37,197 bases of DNA, from the NCBI GenBank assembly GCA_014190275.1, contig BJGE01000014.1, positions 1 to 37,197 on the forward strand. Direction: 5' to 3'. This stretch comes from Actinomycetes bacterium (GTDB taxonomy: Bacteria > Actinomycetota > Actinomycetes > S36-B12). Positions 10,713 to 17,942 of this stretch are shown one piece after another. The notes beneath the pieces were generated by a model, which saw nothing but the letters and a program-made list of their open reading frames with translations, did no database searches and was not told the DNA's origin. The position numbers and the translations under genes were made by a program. Every line of letters begins with the position of its first letter. Position 1 is the stretch's first letter.

Positions 10713-12182
10713 CTAGCCCAGACCAAGTACCCCCTGAATTGGATCAATCGCAAAGTAGATGACGAACGCGATCGACACCACCCACATCAGCCAGTTGATG
10801 CTCTTGGCCTTGCCAACTGCAATCTGGATGATGACCCAGGTCACGAAACCCGCACCAATCCCGTTGGTTATGGAGTAGGTAAATGGCATCAACGCGATGG
10901 TCAAAAAGGCCGGGATCCCGATTTCATAATTCATAAAATCGATATGGCGAATCTGGGTCATCATCAAGAAGCCGACAACTATCAAGGCCGGAGTAGCCGC
11001 CTCGTAGGGGATGACGGTGACAAGTGGCGAGATGAACATCGCGACCAAGAACAGTAAACCGGTGATGATCGAGGCGATACCGGTGCGCGCACCTTCGCCG
11101 ATACCCGATGCTGACTCGATATACGAGGTATTACTCGATACCGAGGCAGCTCCACCAGCAACGGCTGCGATGGAGTCCACCACCAAGATGCTCTCGAAGT
11201 GCGGGATGTCACCCTTCTCATCAAGTAGTTCAGCCTCACCCGCGAGACCAAATGCGGTGCCCATGGTGTCAAAGAAGTCACTGAGCATCAGCGAGAAGAT
11301 CGCGAGTAGTGCGGCGATAACCCCGATGACCTGGAAACTGCCGAAGAGATTGAACTGACCGAGGAGCCCAAGGTCCGGGGTGGCCACGAACTGATCTGGC
11401 ACCCTCGGCACATTCAAGCCCCAGCCGACGGGGTTGACGGCGCCATCTGCACCGAACTTCGGGCCCACCTTGGCAACTGATTCGATAATGATCGCGACCA
11501 CGGCCGTCCCCAAAATACCAATTAGGATCGCGCCGCGAACTTTCTTGACCACCAAAATGATCGTCAGGATAAGGCCGAAGCAGAAGGTGAAGATCGGCCA
11601 GCCGGCCAGCGCACCGGCCGGGCCGAAGGTCACCAGAACCGGGCCTGGGCGTACCAAGCCGGAGTCGACCAGCCCGATGATGGTGATGAATAGGCCGATA
11701 CCGACACCGATGGCGTACTTGAGCTGCTCGGGCACCGCGTGGAATACCGCAGATCTAAATCCGGTGAGCACCAATAGCAAGATGAGCACACCTTCGAGGA
11801 CTACCAAGCCCATCGCATCGGCCCAGGTCATCTGCGGGGCCAAAGTGAACGCCACGAAACCGTTAAGGCCTAGGCCCGCCGCAACCGCGATCGGGAACCG
11901 GCCGAATACTCCCATCAAGATCGTCATCAACCCGGCGACCAAGGCCGTGGCAGCTGTAACCATGGTGATGGCCTTGACCACATCGGTAGTGCCGCCGATG
12001 AAGTTGCCATTCATGTCTTTGGCGGTACCGATGATCAACGGGTTCAAGACCACGATGTAGGCCATGGTGAAGAAGGTGACGAAGCCACCTCGAATTTCAC
12101 GTCCGTATGTTGAACCGCGCTCACTTAGCGAAAACCAGCGATCCATGCTGCTATTTGGCGCTGGTGGGGCAGAAACGGCCAT
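10713..12182 (-). CDS. AzgA-type purine (hypoxanthine/guanine/adenine) permease
   Basis: A 489-residue NCS2/AzgA-family transporter with 12-14 hydrophobic segments. The N-terminal YGREIRGGFVTFFTMAYIVV and NPLIIG are typical. The block VSSNTSYIESASGIGEGART, around residues 345-364, is the AzgA signature that includes the conserved substrate-site Glu. FDTMGTAFGLAGEAELLDE is a second conserved segment. The family imports purine bases by proton symport. The ATG at 12180-12182 is preceded by GGAGGAATA, a strong Shine-Dalgarno. No purine riboswitch is visible in the 116-nt region before it. Confidence 0.88.
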   Translation of the reverse strand: MAVSAPPAPNSSMDRWFSLSERGSTYGREIRGGFVTFFTMAYIVVLNPLIIGTAKDMNGNFIGGTTDVVKAITMVTAATALVAGLMTILMGVFGRFPIAVAAGLGLNGFVAFTLAPQMTWADAMGLVVLEGVLILLLVLTGFRSAVFHAVPEQLKYAIGVGIGLFITIIGLVDSGLVRPGPVLVTFGPAGALAGWPIFTFCFGLILTIILVVKKVRGAILIGILGTAVVAIIIESVAKVGPKFGADGAVNPVGWGLNVPRVPDQFVATPDLGLLGQFNLFGSFQVIGVIAALLAIFSLMLSDFFDTMGTAFGLAGEAELLDEKGDIPHFESILVVDSIAAVAGGAASVSSNTSYIESASGIGEGARTGIASIITGLLFLVAMFISPLVTVIPYEAATPALIVVGFLMMTQIRHIDFMNYEIGIPAFLTIALMPFTYSITNGIGAGFVTWVIIQIAVGKAKSINWLMWVVSIAFVIYFAIDPIQGVLGLG

Positions 12183-12285
12183 TATTCCTCCGGTCTACGA
12201 TGTCCAACGGGGCACTGGTGATGTCCCGGGGTAGCCGGCCAAGGGGAAACTGACGCAGCAGCAGCCCGACGTTCCGCGAGGATAG

Positions 12286-12291
12286 TACCGT
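12286..12291 (+). promoter_or_regulatory. Predicted -10 box for leaderless DUF2530 gene
   Basis: TACCGT (TANNNT) is followed by 7 nt and the ATG at 12299. An AGGAG lies inside those 7 nt but only 2 nt from the ATG, too close for a good Shine-Dalgarno. Leaderless initiation is therefore more likely. Confidence 0.5.
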
Positions 12292-12298
12292 AGGAGTC

Positions 12299-12571
12299 AT
12301 GGTTAATTCAGGTGATGATGACGCAGCGTTAACAGTAAGTTCGCCACCTGCGCAACATCAGGACAATGCGATAATTCCTGTCACAATAGGCACAGGAGTT
12401 TGGCTAATCGTCGGTCTCGCCTTGGCTCTCTTCCACACCCAACTCGGTATCGAAATTTGGTGGGTCGGTGTCGCTGGCGTCGGCTTCATCTGCGGTGTCG
12501 GCGGAATCATCTATCTCCAGTACCGCGCCCGTCGCGAGCAGCGTCTCATCAGAAATACCAGCGCCGGTTGA
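12299..12571 (+). CDS. DUF2530 membrane protein
   Basis: A 90-residue protein with a polar N-terminus, two membrane helices (IIPVTIGTGVWLIVGLALAL and WWVGVAGVGFICGVGGIIYL) and a basic C-terminus. The G-x-x-x-W in helix 1, the second glycine-rich helix and the arginine-rich end match the actinobacterial DUF2530 family. That family is usually found next to DUF3027 genes, as here. Its last 55 codons overlap, on the opposite strand, the 3' end of the DUF3027 gene. Function unknown. Confidence 0.75.
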   Translation: MVNSGDDDAALTVSSPPAQHQDNAIIPVTIGTGVWLIVGLALALFHTQLGIEIWWVGVAGVGFICGVGGIIYLQYRARREQRLIRNTSAG

Positions 12572-13378
12572 ATCACCCGGTGACTCGATTAGCACCCCAG
12601 AGTCAATCTCAGGTGAATCCGGTTCCGTTAGATCAAGGTGATCCCAGCCAACTTCATCGGTGGCGTTCTCGGCCGGTGGCGCACCGGGGTCGAGTACCAC
12701 CTCAGAGTGCCCACCGCAGCCGTAATCCATTGCCACCACATGCCCATCGGTCGGGGCGATCAAGTTGGCGCAGACCCCGAACATTTGACCCAGTGGTCCA
12801 CCGATCGGCAGCAAGAACCCGCAGGTGCTGCAGTTATTCGTTGCCGACCTAGCCATCGCCGCCGCCGGACCCACGTCACCTTCGTACCAACGCTCGGCGG
12901 CCTCATCGCGGCCCACCACCGATAGCACCCGCACCCGGCCCAGCCCAAGTTCCCAGAACCCGGTAAGTGGGCTGGCCGAGGCGGCCGTCTCCAGATCGTC
13001 TTCACCGGTAAGCCCGGCTACCAGCCGTAAATCGTCGGGCGGAGTGACAAGCACATCGCCGACCCGTAGATCACCGGGCAACACCCGCTCACTCCAGGGC
13101 ACCCAAGCCGGGGGGACCAACGCGGTTGCGCCCGGTAGCAAAACCACATCGCACACGGTGACTTCGGTTTGCTCAGGGGCCCGCGCCACCGTGACAGCCC
13201 AGTGCCAGCCAACGTAGCCAGGGTGCAGGCAGGTGAACAGATGGGTGGCTAGGCGCTCGTCTTCCATCGCCATCCCCAGGTGCGCACCGACATACTCGGC
13301 TTCGGCCTCGGCGGCGGCGGCGGCGCGCGCCAACTCGGTGGCCGCAGCCAAATCCTGATCTTCAAGCACCTTTTGCAT
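12404..13378 (-). CDS. DUF3027 protein with a long acidic C-terminal tail
   Basis: A 324-residue cytosolic protein of unknown function, matching the actinobacterial DUF3027 family. Conserved segments include YVGWHWAVTVAR, WVPWSERVLPGDLRVGDVL and ERWYEGDVGP. A cysteine cluster CSTCGFLLPIGG then GVCANLIAPTDG and YGCGGHSE may bind zinc. From about residue 235 the protein becomes a strongly acidic, low-complexity tail. The last 55 codons lie antisense to the membrane helices of DUF2530. I prefer the ATG at 13376-13378 (CACAAT lies 6 nt upstream); a GTG at 13402 would add eight residues. Confidence 0.78.
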   Translation of the reverse strand: MQKVLEDQDLAAATELARAAAAAEAEAEYVGAHLGMAMEDERLATHLFTCLHPGYVGWHWAVTVARAPEQTEVTVCDVVLLPGATALVPPAWVPWSERVLPGDLRVGDVLVTPPDDLRLVAGLTGEDDLETAASASPLTGFWELGLGRVRVLSVVGRDEAAERWYEGDVGPAAAMARSATNNCSTCGFLLPIGGPLGQMFGVCANLIAPTDGHVVAMDYGCGGHSEVVLDPGAPPAENATDEVGWDHLDLTEPDSPEIDSGVLIESPGDSTGAGISDETLLATGAVLEIDDSADTADEADASDTDPPNFDTELGVEESQGETDD

Positions 13379-13472
13379 AACCCGATTGTGGCCCACCGGC
13401 ACCCGCCCGAGCCAACCGCCCTATGCCCATGCCGCCGGGTTGCTGAATTCGGCCCGTCGACCGACTTTGCTG

Positions 13473-13537
13473 GGTGCTCGCGTTTTCGTCTTGAAATCCG
13501 GGCTTTTTGGCTTTTTCACGACAAAAACGCGCGCACC
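13473..13537. repeat. Dispersed inverted repeat, copy A
   Basis: Two 24-nt arms (13473-13496 and 13514-13537) are inverted copies with 3 mismatches, separated by 17 nt. The right arm on the minus strand ends CGTTTTTGTCGTGAAA, which is identical to the core of copy B at 23257-23323. The loop length is the same in both. It sits 3' of cspB and 5' of the DUF3027 gene, both on the minus strand. No U-run follows, so it resembles a REP-like element more than an intrinsic terminator. It fills most of the 210-nt spacer, where I saw no other feature. Confidence 0.7.
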
Positions 13538-13588
13538 GACGAAAATTGGGCGATCGCCGAGTTTGCCCCGGCCTAATTGGCTGACCGA

Positions 13589-13972
13589 TTAGATATCTAG
13601 GTCGTCAGCGACCGCGCGGAGCACCGCGGCGATTTTCTGCGCTGCGGCGTCCGGCGGGAATTTACCTCGCTGCAGTTGATTCGATACCCCGTCGAGCAAC
13701 TTGATGAGATCCTCGACAATCCCGGCCAGATCGCCGGCGTCCTTCCGTGAACCCTTAACCACCGACGGTGGTGGCCCGATGATCGAGACGGTCAGGGCCT
13801 GCTTGCCGCGCTTGCCGTCGACAATGCCGAAGTCCACCTTGGTGCCTGGCTTGAGCGAGGGCACCCCGGCGGGCAGGGTTGACACATGGACGAAGACATC
13901 CTCGCCTTCATCTGAATTGATGAAGCCAAAGCCCTTCTCCGCGTCGTACCACTTGACGATTCCCGTTGGCAT
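13589..13972 (-). CDS. cspB: Cold-shock domain protein with C-terminal extension (CspB type)
   Basis: A 127-residue RNA/DNA-binding protein. Residues 1-65 form a cold-shock domain: GIVKWYDAEKGFGFI contains RNP1 (KGFGFI, 13-18) and VFVHVS (26-31) is RNP2. After about residue 75 comes a helical extension of about 50 residues (LAGIVEDLIKLLDGVSNQLQ and onward) found in actinobacterial long CspB proteins but absent from the 67-aa E. coli CspA. The ATG (13970-13972) is fixed by a leaderless-type promoter. It diverges from the XPB-associated gene. Confidence 0.9.
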   Translation of the reverse strand: MPTGIVKWYDAEKGFGFINSDEGEDVFVHVSTLPAGVPSLKPGTKVDFGIVDGKRGKQALTVSIIGPPPSVVKGSRKDAGDLAGIVEDLIKLLDGVSNQLQRGKFPPDAAAQKIAAVLRAVADDLDI

Positions 13973-13978
13973 GAGTGA

Positions 13979-13984
13979 AGGCTA
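13979..13984 (-). promoter_or_regulatory. Predicted -10 box for leaderless cspB
   Basis: TAGCCT on the minus strand is followed by TCACTC and then ATG. It matches TANNNT at 6-nt spacing. It faces the -10 of the divergent XPB-associated gene only 12 nt away. Confidence 0.6.
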
Positions 13985-13996
13985 CCGACCCACCCT

Positions 13997-14002
13997 TAGG
14001 GT
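13997..14002 (+). promoter_or_regulatory. Predicted -10 box for the leaderless XPB-associated gene
   Basis: TAGGGT is followed by 7 nt and the GTG at 14010. This decides among three in-frame GTG codons (14001, 14004, 14010): the first two overlap or touch the -10 box, leaving 14010 as the start. Confidence 0.55.
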
Positions 14003-14009
14003 GGTGCAG

Positions 14010-16004
14010 GTGAGTCCACGCAGCTTGGCCGATGCCCTCCGGCAGCGCGATGACTCAGCCCTCGCCGCCCTGTTGCACCGGCGCCCCGATCTGCTGCATC
14101 CGATCCCCTCCGATATCACCAATCTGGCGGCCCGATCCACCACCGGTCCCAGCGTTTCCCGCTGTCTTGACACCCTCGATGCCTTAACCCTCTTCGTCTT
14201 AGCGGTGGTTGCGAGGCAGTCGGTCGAGCTGCCCGCACTGCCCAAGGAAGTCATCCGCAGCGTTATCGAGGACTTGGATGACTCGGCCCGCGACCTCGCC
14301 GAGAGGGCCCTGCAAGACCTGGTTGAACTGGCCCTGGTTTGGGGTACCGATGATGAGATTCGCGCCATCCATGCGGTGCGCGAGCACATCTTGGGCGCAA
14401 CCGCACCAACTTGGCCGCCGCCGCAGTTGCCGACCACCACCGAAAGTGCCAATACCGCGATCAGTGACGAGCAGGCCGGGGTGCACGCCCGCGAGGCGAT
14501 TGCGCAGGTACGCGACCTACTTGATGCCTGGGCCGTCGACCCACCGAGTGTCTTACGAGCGGGTGGTCTAGCCGTGCGGGATTTTGCCGCCGCCGCACGT
14601 GACCTAAACACAGATGCACCAACGGCCGCACTCTGGATCGAGATCGCACACGCGGCCGGGTTACTCGATGATGACGGCGAAGAACGCCCATCGTGGGTGC
14701 CAACAGATCGGTTTGACACTTGGCTGGGCAAACCAGCGGCCGAGCAATGGGTGGCCCTGGCTCAAGCGTGGCTCACCTCGCCGCGCCTTTCGAGTCTGGC
14801 TAATGACAAGTCGACCTTGCTAGCTACCGACTCCGAGCGCAGGGCGGTTGTCACCCTACGCGCCCAGGCACTCAAACTGCTGGCGTCAACCACCGACCCG
14901 GTCGAGCCCACCGCCTTGATCGAGGTGCTCAATTACGCGCAACCGCGACGAAGTGGTGCTCTGCAAGCCCAGGTGGTGCACGCGACTTATCGCGAAGCCA
15001 CCTTGCTTGGATTGATGGGAGCAAATGCATTGACCAGCCCGGGGCGTGCCCTGATTGGGGCCGCACCGACAAGCAGCACTGCCGCTGGTGCCGATGCAAT
15101 CGGTGCACTGATGCCACTCGAGATTGATCATGTGCTCATTCAAGCGGATCTCACCATGATCGCCCCCGGCCCGGTAGCCCCGGAACTGGCGCGCAAATTG
15201 CGGTTGCTCGCCGATGTTGAATCCCGCGGCCATGCCACCGTCTATCGACTTTCTGAGCAATCCCTTCGGCGCGCATTCGATGCCGGGTGGGACGCCGCGA
15301 AAGTGCACCAGGTGCTAAATAGCGCTTCGACAACCGGGCTGCCGCAGCCCCTTAGTTACCTGATCGACGATTTAGCCCGTCGCCACGGCGCCATCCGGGT
15401 TGGTGCCGCCTCGGCATATCTAAGGTGCGATAACGAGGGCACGATTCAAGCAATCCTCGGCGATCGCCGACTACGCGGCCTTCAACTTTCACAGACCGCG
15501 CCCAATATCTTGATCAGCCAGGCCACCCCGCATGAGTTCATGGCAGCACTGCGCGATGCTGGCTACGCGCCGGCTGCCGAAACTCCCGATGGCGCGGTGG
15601 TGGTGTTGCGCCCGGATGAACGCCGAGTGCGCTCAAAGTTGGCGCGCAAGGTCACTTCGGGTCGCCGCGATAGCGATGCACTGATCGCCAGTGTGGTCAA
15701 GGGTTTGCGCTCAGGTGACCGCGCAGCACGTACACCCCGCGGTGAGATGGTGGTCGGGCCCGCCGGCACGAACGAGGTCCCGCGCACGAGCAGTGCCGCA
15801 ACCCTTGCCGCCCTTAAGGTTGCGATCGCCGAGACCACCCCGGTCTGGATTGGCTACGCCGACGCCGATGGCACCACCACCGAGCAGATCATCGACCCGA
15901 TCCGCATGGGTGGTGGATCGGTCACCGCATTTGACCACCGCACCGAGCAGGTCCGAACTTTCTCTATTTCGCGAATCAGCGGGGTCGCGCCCCTTGCTAC
16001 CTGA
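14010..16004 (+). CDS. XPB-associated helicase C-terminal-domain/WYL protein
   Basis: A 664-residue protein resembling the mycobacterial protein encoded beside the XPB helicase (Rv0862c-like). The N-terminal third is helical (SLADALRQRDDSALAALLHR and onward). A middle-to-late section starting near LEIDHVLIQADLTMIAPGPV and running to about NILISQATPHEF matches the Helicase_C_3 (XPB-binding type) domain. The C-terminus, PVWIGYADADGTTTEQIIDP then RTFSISRISGV, looks like a WYL domain, a ligand- or nucleic-acid-sensing fold. It has no Walker motifs, so it is not a helicase. The usual direct neighbour XPB lies 3 kb away, beyond the racemase-GNAT-M20 group. Its stop overlaps the convergent racemase gene by 8 nt. 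Confidence 0.82.
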   Translation: MSPRSLADALRQRDDSALAALLHRRPDLLHPIPSDITNLAARSTTGPSVSRCLDTLDALTLFVLAVVARQSVELPALPKEVIRSVIEDLDDSARDLAERALQDLVELALVWGTDDEIRAIHAVREHILGATAPTWPPPQLPTTTESANTAISDEQAGVHAREAIAQVRDLLDAWAVDPPSVLRAGGLAVRDFAAAARDLNTDAPTAALWIEIAHAAGLLDDDGEERPSWVPTDRFDTWLGKPAAEQWVALAQAWLTSPRLSSLANDKSTLLATDSERRAVVTLRAQALKLLASTTDPVEPTALIEVLNYAQPRRSGALQAQVVHATYREATLLGLMGANALTSPGRALIGAAPTSSTAAGADAIGALMPLEIDHVLIQADLTMIAPGPVAPELARKLRLLADVESRGHATVYRLSEQSLRRAFDAGWDAAKVHQVLNSASTTGLPQPLSYLIDDLARRHGAIRVGAASAYLRCDNEGTIQAILGDRRLRGLQLSQTAPNILISQATPHEFMAALRDAGYAPAAETPDGAVVVLRPDERRVRSKLARKVTSGRRDSDALIASVVKGLRSGDRAARTPRGEMVVGPAGTNEVPRTSSAATLAALKVAIAETTPVWIGYADADGTTTEQIIDPIRMGGGSVTAFDHRTEQVRTFSISRISGVAPLAT

Positions 16005-17115
16005 CTCGGAGATCTCTGGTCCAGATTCGAAAATCTGCCAGTAACTCTGGGATCGGCTCCACCCCGATCCCCGGGCCCGCCGGCACCGGCAGCCGGCCGT
16101 TTTGGAGCACGAATGGCTCGGTGATGTCGACCGCGTAGTACCGGTTGGACGCACTGGTGTCACCCGGCAGGGTGAAGTTCGGCAGGGCGGCGAGCGCTAG
16201 GTTCGCGGCCCGGCCGATCCCGGTCTCGAGCATGCCCCCGCACCACACCGGTGAGTTGCGCTCTTGGCACATGTCGTGGATATCGCGGGCGGTTAGGTAG
16301 CTGCCAACGCGGCCCGGTTTGATGTTGATGATGGTCGCCGATCCAAATTCCAGCGCCGCCTCCGCCGAGGCCACCGACAAAATGGACTCGTCCATGCAAA
16401 TCGGTGTCGAGCAACTATCGGCAAGCATCCGGTGCCCGAGCCAGTCTTCTTCCGGCAGCGGCTGCTCGATGAGCAATAGACCGAACTCGTCAAGTTTCGC
16501 CAAATGGGCCGCATCAGCACGCGCATAGGCCTGGTTCGCGTCGACCTGCAGTGGCATTTCGGGCCACTGCGCACGTACCGCAGCAACCGGCTCCAGATCC
16601 CAGCCCGGTTCGATCTTCAACTTGATCCGGCGGTAGCCGGCATCCACGTAGACGCCGACTTCATCCAACAACTCACGCAAAGTCTCAGTCGTTGGGATGC
16701 CAACACTTACTCCGCAGTCAACTTCGGTTCGGGTCGATCCCAGGAAGCTCGCCATTGATTGATTTCGCTCCCGCAACCAGACATCGAGCATCGAAGTCGC
16801 GATCGCGGTCTTAGCCATCGGATGACCGCGGATCACGTCAAGTGCCGCCCGTACTTCCTCGGGCTCTGCGGCCATTGTCGTTTCGCGTAATGCCGGGATC
16901 AGGTGATCGGTCATTACGCCGATGACCCCTGCGGTGTATTCCGAGCTGTACCCGGGCCAGGAGGAGGCAGCGCATTCGGCCCAGCCGCTGGTGCCGCTGC
17001 TTGAGATCGCCTCGACAATCAAGACCTCGCGTACCGTGTCAGTGCCAAAGCTCGTGCGGAACGGGCGAACTAACGGCATCTTCACCAGATGCAGGCGAAA
17101 CAACTCAATGCTCAT
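15997..17115 (-). CDS. menC: o-Succinylbenzoate synthase / N-acylamino acid racemase family enzyme
   Basis: A 372-residue enolase-superfamily enzyme of the OSBS/NSAR group. The catalytic set is intact: KLK (Lys165 and Lys167), metal ligands Asp192 (VDANQAY), Glu217 (IEQPL) and Asp242 (MDES), and the opposite-face Lys266 (NIKPGR). WCGGMLETGIGRAANLAL is the family's C-terminal block. Members either make o-succinylbenzoate for menaquinone or racemise N-succinylamino acids, and many do both. No men genes are present. A GNAT gene overlaps it by 4 nt and a divergent M20 peptidase follows, so N-acylamino acid racemase is the likelier role here. The symbol is family-level only. Confidence 0.85.
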   Translation of the reverse strand: MSIELFRLHLVKMPLVRPFRTSFGTDTVREVLIVEAISSSGTSGWAECAASSWPGYSSEYTAGVIGVMTDHLIPALRETTMAAEPEEVRAALDVIRGHPMAKTAIATSMLDVWLRERNQSMASFLGSTRTEVDCGVSVGIPTTETLRELLDEVGVYVDAGYRRIKLKIEPGWDLEPVAAVRAQWPEMPLQVDANQAYARADAAHLAKLDEFGLLLIEQPLPEEDWLGHRMLADSCSTPICMDESILSVASAEAALEFGSATIINIKPGRVGSYLTARDIHDMCQERNSPVWCGGMLETGIGRAANLALAALPNFTLPGDTSASNRYYAVDITEPFVLQNGRLPVPAGPGIGVEPIPELLADFRIWTRDLRVR

Positions 17116-17915
17116 ACGCGCTCCCGATACAGGACGTAATTGCCGGCCAATTCAACCCCGATAATGCAATAGCCTTCGGCCAACGCAGTGGTCAAAGTCT
17201 CGCGAAGGCAGAGCCGCCATCGCCGTGCCGCCTCCGGATCAACTCCCCGCAATTCGACAATATCCTGCGGGATCTCTACCACGCGGATATCTCGTCCCGC
17301 CTCAATTAGCATCGCGGCGTCCAGCGGTAGCAGTCGACCCGCGACCGCGTCAGCAACCTTGGCCGATGACAGGTGCCACCACGCGAATACCCGGTCGGTG
17401 GGATCACCAACATTGATAGCGTCTGGCATCTGCCCGTAGAAATCGATTTCATATCCTTTGACATCAACGCCGAGTTTGAGAATGTTCAAGACGGCATTGC
17501 GCCTAACGAGCGGGTCGAAAGTCCACGAGATCGTTTCGATTCCACGTTCTAGTGCCCACATTCTTTGATGTAGTTTCAACGCCGTACCAATATGGCGGTT
17601 GCGATGGCTTTCGAGCACCGCCGCCATATGCGAATGCAGGTGCACCTGCCACCCATCGTCTAGGTGTCGGCCGATTACCGCTAGGGCCGCCCCCACTGGT
17701 TCACCACCTTTATATACAGCGGCGCAGTACCCACCGGCGTGGATCAACGCGGTCAGCAGATTCTGCTGGACCTGCGTGCCCTCACCGGGCCAGACCGTAT
17801 CGAAAATTCGCCGCGCGGTAGCCAAGTCAGTAGGGTCTACTACTGGACGGACTTCCACGCCTGCGCGCTCCTGCGCGCGCCGGAGATCGGCCGCCGGACT
17901 GTCCGCCAAAGTCAC
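17112..17915 (-). CDS. GNAT-superfamily N-acyltransferase (COG3375-like)
   Basis: A 267-residue acyl-CoA-dependent transferase. The region HSHMAAVLESHRNRHIGTAL (about 94-113) contains the acyl-CoA pyrophosphate-binding R-x-x-x-I-G-T/A motif of GNAT enzymes. GIETISWTFDPLVRRNAVLN then KLGV is the block I associate with the COG3375 branch. The gene ends in a 4-nt ATGA overlap with the racemase, so the two are co-translated. In the known pathway this type N-succinylates D-amino acids. The start is uncertain: GTG 17915 has a TACGGT box 7 nt upstream, while GTG 17924 adds three residues. Confidence 0.75.
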   Translation of the reverse strand: MTLADSPAADLRRAQERAGVEVRPVVDPTDLATARRIFDTVWPGEGTQVQQNLLTALIHAGGYCAAVYKGGEPVGAALAVIGRHLDDGWQVHLHSHMAAVLESHRNRHIGTALKLHQRMWALERGIETISWTFDPLVRRNAVLNILKLGVDVKGYEIDFYGQMPDAINVGDPTDRVFAWWHLSSAKVADAVAGRLLPLDAAMLIEAGRDIRVVEIPQDIVELRGVDPEAARRWRLCLRETLTTALAEGYCIIGVELAGNYVLYRERV

Positions 17916-17922
17916 ACATACC

Positions 17923-17928
17923 ACCGTA
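17923..17928 (-). promoter_or_regulatory. Predicted -10 box for the leaderless GNAT-racemase operon
   Basis: TACGGT on the minus strand is followed by GGTATGT and GTG 17915, the 7-nt leaderless spacing. The M20 gene diverges from the same 27-nt spacer, so the two transcription units are adjacent and could share control. Confidence 0.45.
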
Positions 17929-17942
17929 CCGAAAGGAGCAGC

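Noticed and set aside
10497-12060. Long plus-strand frames opposite the purine permease and secreted protein
   Set aside because: They mirror the real genes in a high-GC sequence and show Pro/Arg/Thr-rich, domain-free translations.
13701-14009. Long N-terminal extension of the XPB-associated protein (over 100 residues)
   Set aside because: It runs antisense through cspB, which is a certain gene, and the leaderless promoter fixes the start at 14010.
17739-17942. N-terminal extension of the M20 protein
   Set aside because: It overlaps the divergent GNAT gene, has no M20 similarity, and a Shine-Dalgarno sits before GTG 17943.
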